Shown in pieces: positions 23,587 to 29,387 of a DNA stretch of 29,387 nucleotides (positions within the stretch are counted from its first letter, which is position 1; each line of letters starts with the position of its first letter). The notes under the pieces are model-generated. The model was not told the origin of the DNA, made no database searches, and saw nothing but the letters and a program-made list of their open reading frames with translations. The stretch comes from an uncultured Oscillospiraceae bacterium (GTDB lineage: Bacteria; Bacillota; Clostridia; Oscillospirales; Oscillospiraceae). The translations under genes were made by a program, and so were the position numbers. The stretch covers positions 1 through 29,387 of the forward strand of contig CATZYY010000014.1 in the NCBI GenBank assembly GCA_958426425.1, read 5' to 3'.

Positions 23587-24327
23587 ATGCTGGAACTGAA
23601 ACATATTAGCTACACCGTTCAGGAGGGGGAGGAGGAGCTGGGCATCCTCCGGGACATCTCCCTGACTTTGGACGACCACAAGCTGGTGGTCTTTACCGGC
23701 CCCAACGGCGGCGGAAAGACCACATTGGCAAAAATTATCATGGGTCTGGTAAAGCCCACTGCCGGGCAGATCCTCTGGAACGGGCAGGACATTACCGACC
23801 TTGGCATCACGGAGCGGGCGCGGCTCGGCATCAGCTACGGCTTCCAGCAGCCCCCCCGGTTCAAGGGCATCACGGTCCGCCGTCTGCTGAACGTGGCGGC
23901 GGGCAGCCAGAAGCTCTCCAAGGACCAGTGCTGCCAGTACCTGACCAAGGTGGGCCTGTGCGCCAACGACTACCTGGACCGGGAGGTGGACGTGTCCCTC
24001 TCCGGCGGCGAGGTCAAGCGCATTGAGATCGCCACCATTTTGGCCCGGGGCAGTCAGCTGATGATCTTCGATGAGCCGGAGGCGGGCATCGACCTGTGGA
24101 GCTTCGCCCGGCTGACGGAGACCTTTGAGCAGATTCACACCGCCGGTACCGCCACCATGATTATCATTTCCCACCAGGAGCGGATCATCTCCCTGGCGGA
24201 CGAGGTGATCGTGGTGGGCGACGGGCAGCTGCGCCACCGGGGCTCTCCCAAGGACATTCTGCCCCAGATCCTGTCGGACACCCTGTCCGGGTGCCCGGTT
24301 CTCACGAAGGAAGGTGTTTTAAGATGA
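23587..24327 (+). CDS. sufC: SufC-like Fe-S assembly ATPase
   Basis: A 246-residue ABC-type ATPase that drives Fe-S cluster assembly with SufB/SufD-type scaffolds. Walker A is TGPNGGGKTTL (about 37-47), the signature is LSGGEVKR, and Walker B is MIFDEPEAGID, the Suf-typical form. A Q-loop (FQQPP) and H-loop (ISHQE) are present. AAAGGAGG precedes the ATG. It overlaps the next gene by ATGA, so the two are coupled. No sufS, sufU or sufD is near. Confidence 0.93.
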   Translation: MLELKHISYTVQEGEEELGILRDISLTLDDHKLVVFTGPNGGGKTTLAKIIMGLVKPTAGQILWNGQDITDLGITERARLGISYGFQQPPRFKGITVRRLLNVAAGSQKLSKDQCCQYLTKVGLCANDYLDREVDVSLSGGEVKRIEIATILARGSQLMIFDEPEAGIDLWSFARLTETFEQIHTAGTATMIIISHQERIISLADEVIVVGDGQLRHRGSPKDILPQILSDTLSGCPVLTKEGVLR

Positions 24328-25250
24328 TGGATACACAGGTGGACCGTGAGCTTCTGGAGAAGATCGCGGACATGCTGGGCAAGCCCGTGGGGGCTTTCAA
24401 CATCCGCAAGGACTGCGGCTGCGACGGCCGGCAGTCCACGGAGCATATCAAGATCGACAACCGGACCGACGGCAAAAGCGGCATCGATATCCGCATCCTG
24501 GACGGCACCGTGGGCGAGAAGTGCCACATCCCCGTCATCATCACCCAGTCCGGCATTCAGGAGACGGTGTATAACGACTTCTACATCGGGGAGAACTGCG
24601 ACGTGGAGATTGTGGCCGGCTGCGGCATCCACAACTGCGGCGACCAGGAAGCCCGCCACGACGGCATCCACACCTTCCATGTAGGGAAGAACTCCAAGGT
24701 CCATTACAGCGAAAAGCACTACGCCGAAGGCGACGGCAAGGGCAGCAAAATCTTCAATCCCCGGACGGTGGTCTACCTGGAGGAGGGCGCCTCCATCCAG
24801 ATGGACACGGTCCAGATCCGGGGCGTGGACTCCACCAAGCGGGACACCAAGATTGTCTGCGCCGCCGGCAGCGAGGCCGTCATCACCGAGCGGCTGCTGA
24901 CCCACGGCGATCAGACGGCGGAGAGCAATATGGAGATCGACCTGGAGGGCGAGGACGCCAAGTGCCGGGTGATCTCCCGGTCCGTGGCCCAGGACCACTC
25001 CTCCCAGGTGTTCTATCCCCGGGTGGTGGGCAATGCCAAGTGCTTTGGCCACGTCCAGTGCGACTCCATCATCATGGGGGACGCCAAGATCCGCTCCATT
25101 CCGGAGATCACCGCCAACTGCACCGAGGCCCAGCTGATCCATGAGGCCGCCATCGGCAAGATCGCCGGAGACCAGCTTTTGAAGCTGGAGACCCTGGGCC
25201 TGACCGAGGAGGAGGCCGAGGACTGCATCCTCAAGGGCTTCCTGGCCTGA
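24324..25250 (+). CDS. sufB: SufB/SufD-family Fe-S cluster scaffold (minimal type)
   Basis: A 308-residue scaffold, much shorter than the usual SufB (about 460-490). It holds the right-handed beta-helix core and the C-terminal helices that contact SufC. The segment VQCDSIIMGD with C246 aligns with the functional Cys region of SufB (QCDSxxIG). EAQLIHEAAIGKI near the end matches the conserved Glu/His helix. A CGCDG motif lies near residue 32. With SufC alone beside it, this is the two-gene arrangement described as a SUF-like minimal system. It is translationally coupled to sufC. Confidence 0.9.
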   Translation: MMDTQVDRELLEKIADMLGKPVGAFNIRKDCGCDGRQSTEHIKIDNRTDGKSGIDIRILDGTVGEKCHIPVIITQSGIQETVYNDFYIGENCDVEIVAGCGIHNCGDQEARHDGIHTFHVGKNSKVHYSEKHYAEGDGKGSKIFNPRTVVYLEEGASIQMDTVQIRGVDSTKRDTKIVCAAGSEAVITERLLTHGDQTAESNMEIDLEGEDAKCRVISRSVAQDHSSQVFYPRVVGNAKCFGHVQCDSIIMGDAKIRSIPEITANCTEAQLIHEAAIGKIAGDQLLKLETLGLTEEEAEDCILKGFLA

Positions 25251-25381
25251 TTTGCCCCAGCGGAAAGGCGGTTTCTGCGCCCGGAGCTGGGGGCGGAGCG
25301 GTCCCCCCTTGGGGCGGCAGAGAAACGGCTAAAAAATTGACTGCGGCTCCTCTTCTTGGGGCCAAAGACCTGAGAATTTCA

Positions 25382-25412
25382 ACAGGCGGACACACACTGT
25401 GTGTCCGCCTGT
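25382..25412. other. Perfect 31-nt palindrome in the sufB-csoR gap
   Basis: Two perfectly complementary 15-nt arms (ACAGGCGGACACACA and its reverse complement) flank one central C. No T-run follows on either side, so it is not a standard terminator. The rest of 25251-25583 shows a weaker GTTTCTGC/GCAGAGAAAC structure (about 25270-25325) and no gene I can support. Confidence 0.7.
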
Positions 25413-25524
25413 CTGCGTACGTCTTCGGAGAGGGACCCTCTTTCCGGAGGCAATCTTTCCCTGGGCCCGCCCGCAGCCTTGATACCGGGACCGCCGGACC
25501 TGGGGGCGTATTTCAGGGGAACAA

Positions 25525-25556
25525 AACAAAAGACGGGAGGTCCATGGGACCTCCCG
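25525..25556 (-). terminator. Terminator of the csoR-like gene
   Basis: On the minus strand the GCGGGAGGTCC/GGACCTCCCG stem is followed by TCTTTTGTTTTGTT, starting about 28 nt after the stop. Confidence 0.88.
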
Positions 25557-25583
25557 CTGCTGCCGGAAACGGGTCCGTGCCCG

Positions 25584-25859
25584 TCAGGACATGTTGGAAA
25601 ACCGCTCCACGGCCTTGGTGAAGCTCTCGATGGTCTTGTCGGCATCGCCATGCTGGATGCCGTCCCGGACGCAGTGGCGGATGTGTCCCTCCAGCACTAC
25701 CTTCCCGCATCCGTGGAGAGCGGACTTGGCCGCATTGATCTGAGCAAGAATGTCCTCGCAGGGCACGTCCTGGTCCACCATCCGGTCGATGGCCTGAATC
25801 TGCCCGATGATTTTTTTCAGCCGGCGATGGAGATTGTCGGCGTCCATGCACTGTCTCAT
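25584..25859 (-). CDS. CsoR/FrmR-family metal-sensing repressor
   Basis: A 91-residue all-helical repressor of the CsoR/FrmR (DUF156) family. C34, H59 and C63 reproduce the C-H-C copper-binding triad of CsoR, with the H59/C63 spacing of four. The RRLKKIIGQIQAIDRM helix is family-typical. It probably releases DNA when Cu(I) binds. The start has AGGAGG upstream. No copper exporter or chaperone gene is in the window, so its targets are elsewhere, or it controls only itself here. Sulfide or formaldehyde sensors of the same family are less likely given the triad. Confidence 0.9.
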   Translation of the reverse strand: MRQCMDADNLHRRLKKIIGQIQAIDRMVDQDVPCEDILAQINAAKSALHGCGKVVLEGHIRHCVRDGIQHGDADKTIESFTKAVERFSNMS

Positions 25860-25872
25860 AGGTGAGCCTCCT

Positions 25873-25923
25873 GTACCAGTGGGGGTATGGGTAGATTATA
25901 CCGCCCCCGGCAGCGGTTGTCAA
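25873..25923 (-). promoter_or_regulatory. Promoter and likely auto-operator of the csoR-like gene
   Basis: On the minus strand TTGACA (25918-25923) and TATAAT (25895-25900) match consensus with 17-nt spacing. Between the -10 and the start lies ATACCCCCAC-TGGTAC, an imperfect inverted repeat of the G/C-tract type bound by CsoR proteins. The remainder of the gap to the tRNA (to 26159) shows no feature I can support. Confidence 0.8.
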
Positions 25924-26159
25924 ACGGCTGCCTCCGGGAGGCGGATTCACTGGAGACGCCTTCCGGGGGACGGGCATATGTGCCGACAGAGCGGAGATGT
26001 GTCCGACGGAGGGGGGACGCTCCATCACCTGGGCCGCCGTGCGGTTATGGGCAGATATAATGGTAATGGTATACGAAAGGCAGTGCCAAGGTTCCTCATC
26101 GCCCCTGACTTGTTGGATCTGCTGCTGGGCTGTGGCCAAGTGGAAATTTTGCGGTCAAC

Positions 26160-26192
26160 AAAAAAGCGCCGGAGCAAGCTCGCTCCGGCGCT
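26160..26192 (-). terminator. Terminator of tRNA-Arg
   Basis: On the minus strand the stem AGCGCCGGAGC/GCTCCGGCGCT is followed by TTTTTTGTTG, starting at the tRNA 3' end. Confidence 0.88.
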
Positions 26193-26268
26193 GGCACCCC
26201 GAACTGGATTCGAACCAGCGGCCTATCGCTTAGGAGGCGATCGCTCTATCCTGCTGAGCTATCGGGGC
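26192..26268 (-). tRNA. tRNA-Arg (anticodon CCT)
   Basis: A 77-nt cloverleaf on the minus strand: acceptor GCCCCGA/TCGGGGT, D-arm with AGCAGGATA, anticodon loop CTCCTAA (anticodon CCT, decoding AGG), T-arm GCTGG-TTCGAAT-CCAGT and an encoded CCA at 26192-26194. Confidence 0.95.
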
Positions 26269-26283
26269 GTGGGACCGTGGTCT

Positions 26284-26312
26284 ATTGTACCCGGTTTTGC
26301 CAAATCTGTCAA
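26284..26312 (-). promoter_or_regulatory. Promoter of tRNA-Arg
   Basis: On the minus strand TTGACA (26307-26312) and TACAAT (26284-26289) with 17-nt spacing, 15 nt before the mature tRNA. Confidence 0.8.
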
Positions 26313-26344
26313 TGTGGGACCGCCTGGGCAGGGCACCGGGGGAG

Positions 26345-26382
26345 AGAAATCAGGCCCCCGCCCGTAAGCGGGCGGGGGCCTG
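26345..26382 (-). terminator. Terminator-like hairpin after serA
   Basis: On the minus strand AGGCCCCCGCCCG pairs perfectly with CGGGCGGGGGCCT. The following GATTTCTC is a poor U-run, but the stem is very stable and begins about 16 nt after the stop. Confidence 0.7.
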
Positions 26383-26397
26383 GGATGTCATTTGGAA

Positions 26398-27564
26398 TCA
26401 GGCGATGAACCGGACACGGATCACGTTTTCCAGATTCTTTACATCCTCGATTACGCTCTGGTCGATCTGGGAGCCCAGGTCCACAATGGTGTAGGCATAG
26501 TCGCCCCGGGACTTGTTGCTCATGTTCTCCACGTTGACCCCGTCCCGGGACAGCAGGGCGGTGATGTTGGCCAGCATGGCCGGCACGTTCCGGTGCAGGA
26601 TGCACAGCCGGCACACGCCGCTGCGCTCCTGACTGACGGCGGGCATGTTGACGCTGTTGCGGATGTTGCCGTTTTCCAGATAGTCCTTCAGCTCATCCAC
26701 CGCCATGACGGCGCAGTTCTGCTCGCTCTCCGGGGTGGAGGCACCCAGGTGAGGCATGGCGATCACATGGGGCGCGTTCACCAGGCGGTTGTTGGGGAAG
26801 TCGGTGATATAGGCCGCAACCCAGCCGGTGTCCAGGGCGGAGAGCATGGCGTCGTCATCCACGATCTCGCCCCGGGCCAAGTTGATGAACCGGACGCCCC
26901 GCTTCATGGCGGCAATGGCCTTGGCGTCGATCATGTGCTCGGTCTTGGCGGTGTAGTGGATGTGGACGGTGATATAGTCCGCCCGCTTGTACAGCTCATT
27001 GATGTCCTTCACCACCCGGATGTGCCGGTCCAGCCGCAGCGCGGCGTCCACGGACAGGAAGGGGTCGTAGCCGTATACGTCCATGCCCAGGGACAGGGCG
27101 ATGTTGGCCACCAAAGAGCCGATGGCGCCCAGGCCGATGACGCCCAGGGTCTTTTTATACAGCTCCGGCCCGATGAAGGCGGCCTTGCCCTTTTCCACCA
27201 CCGTGGTCACGTCCACGCCGGACGCCACCTGCTTGCGGACCCACTGGATGGAGCCGTCCACGTCCCGGGAGCCCATCAGCATGGCGCACAGCACCAGCTC
27301 CTTGACGGCGTTGGCGTTGGCGCCGGGGGTGTTGAAGACCACGATGCCCTGCTGGGAGCAGCGGTCCAGGGGAATGTTATTGACACCGGCGCCCGCCCGG
27401 GCAATGGCCAGCAGATTCTGGGGGAACTGGTAGTCCAGCAGCTTGGCGGACCGGACCAGAATGCCGTCCTCATTGGTCTCGGCGTCGGAGACGGTGTAGT
27501 TCTCCGGCTCCAGCCGGTTCAGGCCCACGGGAGAGATCTTATTGAATGTCTTGATACGGTACAT
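26398..27564 (-). CDS. serA: D-3-phosphoglycerate dehydrogenase with ACT domain
   Basis: A 388-residue NAD-dependent dehydrogenase for the first step of serine synthesis. The Rossmann motif GVIGLGAIG (about 142-150), the catalytic Arg in NLARGEIVDDDAM and the catalytic His in PHLGAST are visible. A C-terminal ACT domain (about 320-388) should sense serine. The ATG at 27564 with AGGAGG upstream is preferred over a 13-codon extension. This is the short form of the enzyme, without the extra ASB domain. Serine feeds CysE, also in this window. Confidence 0.93.
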   Translation of the reverse strand: MYRIKTFNKISPVGLNRLEPENYTVSDAETNEDGILVRSAKLLDYQFPQNLLAIARAGAGVNNIPLDRCSQQGIVVFNTPGANANAVKELVLCAMLMGSRDVDGSIQWVRKQVASGVDVTTVVEKGKAAFIGPELYKKTLGVIGLGAIGSLVANIALSLGMDVYGYDPFLSVDAALRLDRHIRVVKDINELYKRADYITVHIHYTAKTEHMIDAKAIAAMKRGVRFINLARGEIVDDDAMLSALDTGWVAAYITDFPNNRLVNAPHVIAMPHLGASTPESEQNCAVMAVDELKDYLENGNIRNSVNMPAVSQERSGVCRLCILHRNVPAMLANITALLSRDGVNVENMSNKSRGDYAYTIVDLGSQIDQSVIEDVKNLENVIRVRFIA

Positions 27565-27654
27565 GGCGAATTTGCCTCCTGGGGTGGTCCCAGCGGACCA
27601 CAATTACTTGCGGGGAACGTGCGGCGCTGGCGCCGCTTCCGTCGCAGCAACTCT

Positions 27655-27684
27655 ATTATAGTGGTGTCGGGAAAGGAGGGTCAA
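27655..27684 (-). promoter_or_regulatory. Promoter of serA
   Basis: On the minus strand TTGACC (27679-27684) and TATAAT (27655-27660) with 18-nt spacing. The leader of about 85 nt contains GGCGCC- and GTGGTCC/GGACCAC-type hairpins, but no T-box motif. Confidence 0.7.
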
Positions 27685-27812
27685 TGGCGGGAGAGCCCAA
27701 AAAAAGGACCTTCGCCGCGTCTTTCTTTGTGAAAAAAGGTAATACTTTTTCGCGGGCAGAATAATCACTTGGAAAAGTCTATGAAAAAAGCAAAAAAATG
27801 TGAGATATTATC

Positions 27813-27841
27813 TTGAAAAGTAAAGAAAAGCAGACTATAAT
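27813..27841 (+). promoter_or_regulatory. Promoter of typA
   Basis: TTGAAA (27813-27818) and TATAAT (27836-27841) with 17-nt spacing in an A/T-rich stretch. It lies almost 300 nt before the typA start, so the transcript would carry the orphan gene start and the hairpin element in its leader. Confidence 0.8.
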
Positions 27842-27901
27842 ATTTAGCCGTATGTGAAAACCGGGTGTGCCTCCGGGTTCCGCCGCAAAGAGCGGAATGG
27901 C

Positions 27902-28000
27902 ATGAAGAATGAACATTTGAGAAACGCTGCCATCATCGCCCAAGTGAACCACGGCAGGACCGCCCCCACAGGGCTGACGCCCTGCGGGGACCCCGAATGA
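27902..28000 (+). pseudogene. Orphan duplicate of the typA 5' end, forming a 32-codon upstream frame
   Basis: The first 60 nt (27902-27961) match the typA start (28135-28194) with six differences. The copy reads in frame for 20 codons, then continues into the hairpin element and stops at 27998-28000. Three G1 residues differ from typA (H14Q, D16N, K19R), as does V9A, so it cannot encode a working GTPase. It lacks a strong ribosome site. It lies downstream of the typA promoter. Confidence 0.85.
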
Positions 28001-28094
28001 TTTGAATTGCCGGGCGGAAGCAAATTCCCTCTGCGCCAAGGTTTTTCTGCGAAAAACGCTTGAACGCGCCATACGGCGCGCCCCGTTTTGCGGG
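27964..28094 (-). repeat. Hairpin repeat element, copy B, in the typA leader
   Basis: A 131-nt core in minus orientation, homologous to 2539-2669. Shared blocks include CCCGCAAA-CGGGGCG and ACCTTGGCGCA; the hairpin order is the same. Stem changes are compensatory, for example GGGCC-GTCA-GGCCC in copy A against GCGCC-GTAT-GGCGC here. Its last hairpin (CCCC-CAGGGC/GCCCTG-GGGG) ends 2 nt from the orphan typA copy, as in copy A. The typA ribosome site follows on its 5' side. Confidence 0.75.
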
Positions 28095-28134
28095 GGCCCG
28101 CGTGGCCTTGCCATAGAAGAAGGAGAAGGATCGT

Positions 28135-29387
28135 ATGAAGAATGAACACTTGAGAAACGTTGCCATCATTGCCCACGTGGACCACGGCAAGACCACGCTG
28201 GTAGACGAAATGCTCAAGCAGGGCGGCGTCTACCGGGAGAACCAGGAGGTAGTGGACCGGGTTATGGACTCCGGCGACCTGGAGCGGGAGCGGGGCATCA
28301 CCATCCTGGCCAAGAACACCGCCATCCGCTACAAGGACACCAAGATCAACGTGGTGGACACCCCGGGCCACGCCGACTTCGGCGGCGAGGTGGAGCGGAT
28401 CTTGAAGATGGTCAACGGCGTCATCCTGCTGGTGGACGCCGCCGAGGGCCCCATGCCCCAGACCCGCTTCGTCCTCTCCAAGGCCCTGGAGCTGGGCCAC
28501 CGGGTCATCGTGGTGGTCAACAAGATCGACCGGCCCGACCAGCGCATCCACGAGGTGGTGGACGAGGTGCTGGAACTGCTGATGGACCTGGACGCCACCC
28601 CCGAGCAGCTGGACAGCCCCATGCTGTTCTGCTCCGGCCGCAACGGCACCGCCTCCTACTCCCCCGATGTGGTGGGCACCGACCTGACCCCGCTGTTCGA
28701 GACCATTCTGGAGTATATCCCCGCCCCCGAGGCGGACGTGGATCAGCCCTTCCAGATGCTGGTCAGCTCCATCGACTACAACGAGTTCGTGGGCCGCATC
28801 GCCATCGGCCGCATCGAGCGGGGCACCCTGAAGCAGAACCAGGAGATCGCCGTGTGCAACTACCACGACCCCGAGGCGGTCCTCCGCAAGGCCAAGGCCA
28901 CCGCCATCTATGAGTTTGAGGGCCTCAGCCGCAACGCCGTCACCGAGTCCTCCGCCGGCAACATCATCGCCATGAGCGGCATCGGCGACATCACCATCGG
29001 CGACACCATCTGCGACCCCTCCGCCGTGGAGGCCCTGCCCTTCGTGAAGATCTCCGCCCCCACCCTGGAGATGACCTTCTCCGTCAACGACTCCCCCTTC
29101 GCCGGCAAGGAGGGCAAGTTCGTCACCTCCCGTCAGCTGCGGGACCGGCTGTACCGGGAGACGCTGAAGGATGTGTCATTGAAGGTCACCGACACCGACA
29201 AGGAGACCGCCTTCAACGTGGCCGGCCGGGGCGAGATGAGCCTCTCCATCCTGATCGAGACCATGCGCCGGGAGGGCTACGAGTTCCAGGTGTCTCCCGC
29301 CCGCGTGCTGTACCAGGAGATCGACGGGGTCAAGTGCGAGCCCATCGAGCGGCTGGTGGTGGACGTGCCCGGCGACTGCGTGGGCGC
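28135..29387 (+). CDS. typA: Ribosome-associated GTPase TypA/BipA (cut by window end)
   Basis: 417 codons are visible and the frame runs off the window. It is a translational GTPase that binds the ribosome and supports assembly and stress adaptation. G1 is AHVDHGKTT (13-21), G2 RERGITI, G3 DTPGHADFGGE and G4 NKIDRPDQR, followed by domain II and the start of the domain III/V region. The N-terminus matches the family. AAGGAG is placed 7-12 nt upstream. Its first 60 nt are duplicated at 27902-27961, with a hairpin element between promoter and gene. Confidence 0.97.
   Translation, partial: MKNEHLRNVAIIAHVDHGKTTLVDEMLKQGGVYRENQEVVDRVMDSGDLERERGITILAKNTAIRYKDTKINVVDTPGHADFGGEVERILKMVNGVILLVDAAEGPMPQTRFVLSKALELGHRVIVVVNKIDRPDQRIHEVVDEVLELLMDLDATPEQLDSPMLFCSGRNGTASYSPDVVGTDLTPLFETILEYIPAPEADVDQPFQMLVSSIDYNEFVGRIAIGRIERGTLKQNQEIAVCNYHDPEAVLRKAKATAIYEFEGLSRNAVTESSAGNIIAMSGIGDITIGDTICDPSAVEALPFVKISAPTLEMTFSVNDSPFAGKEGKFVTSRQLRDRLYRETLKDVSLKVTDTDKETAFNVAGRGEMSLSILIETMRREGYEFQVSPARVLYQEIDGVKCEPIERLVVDVPGDCVG

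Noticed and set aside
25807..26367. Plus-strand open frame running through the csoR promoter region and tRNA-Arg
   Set aside because: It includes the antisense of a tRNA, giving the well-known artefact translation, and has no family match.
27565..27660. T-box or other riboswitch in the serA leader
   Set aside because: GTGGTCC/GGACCAC resembles part of a T-box at first glance, but the TGGNACCGCG core and a terminator with U-run are absent.
27730..27752. A/T-rich inverted repeat GAAAAA...TTTTTC before typA
   Set aside because: Only about six bases pair and such matches are expected by chance in this A/T-rich stretch.

Overview
This is a GC-rich stretch (roughly 60% G+C by eye) of a Gram-positive, clostridial-type chromosome. 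Most genes have strong AGGAGG ribosome binding sites. Promoters are TTGACA/TATAAT-like, and there is a LexA-type SOS box, a cysteine T-box, a BirA-type operator and Rho-independent terminators. Gene content (DUF1385-prmC-recA-recX-rimO-pgsA, cysE-cysS behind a T-box, a two-gene sufC-sufB system, an XRE-cupin regulator, many short GC-rich intergenic repeats) fits the Oscillospiraceae/Ruminococcaceae branch of Clostridia. That placement is inferred, not proven.

Layout. 51-137: tRNA-Leu(CAA), minus. 443-4213: a lipoprotein with calcium-loop motifs, then an OmpR-type response regulator and a sensor kinase (one envelope-sensing operon). 4228-10212: a long plus-strand operon of DUF1385 protein, prmC, recA, recX, rimO, a Cdd1-like helix-hairpin-helix protein and pgsA, with an SOS-box-like site over its first promoter. 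10461-11557: an XRE/zinc-ribbon membrane protein and a small membrane protein, minus. 11684-14165: a Cys-specific T-box leader, cysE and cysS. 14208-15505: XRE-cupin regulator, GNAT acetyltransferase and a 50-residue protein. 15862-17903: zinc-ribbon protein and glpK, minus. 18025-20744: alpha/beta hydrolase, a second GNAT, a PF06541 membrane protein (minus) and a family-4 uracil-DNA glycosylase. 20784-22662: a BirA-type operator with bioY, then an ArsB/NhaD-type permease. 22746-23393: a Cys-rich, possibly ferritin-like protein, minus. 23587-25250: a minimal sufC-sufB pair. 25584-25859: a CsoR-type repressor, minus. 26192-26268: tRNA-Arg(CCT). 26398-27564: serA, minus. 28135 to the end: typA, cut by the window edge.

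The most unusual signal is a small hairpin element seen twice: 2539-2669 (plus) and 27964-28094 (minus). The two 131-nt cores share sequence and the same series of hairpins, and several stems differ by compensatory changes. Each copy lies about 60 nt inside a gene end, and that end is present twice. At the response regulator the last 64 nt are duplicated; at typA the first 60 nt are duplicated. In both places the intact gene lies on the element's 5' side, and an orphan copy of the gene end sits 2 nt beyond its last hairpin. A different element (15548-15817) is flanked by a 27-nt duplicated terminator hairpin, and a related-looking structured insert lies at 10267-10460. I see no phage, complete insertion sequence, CRISPR array or defence system.
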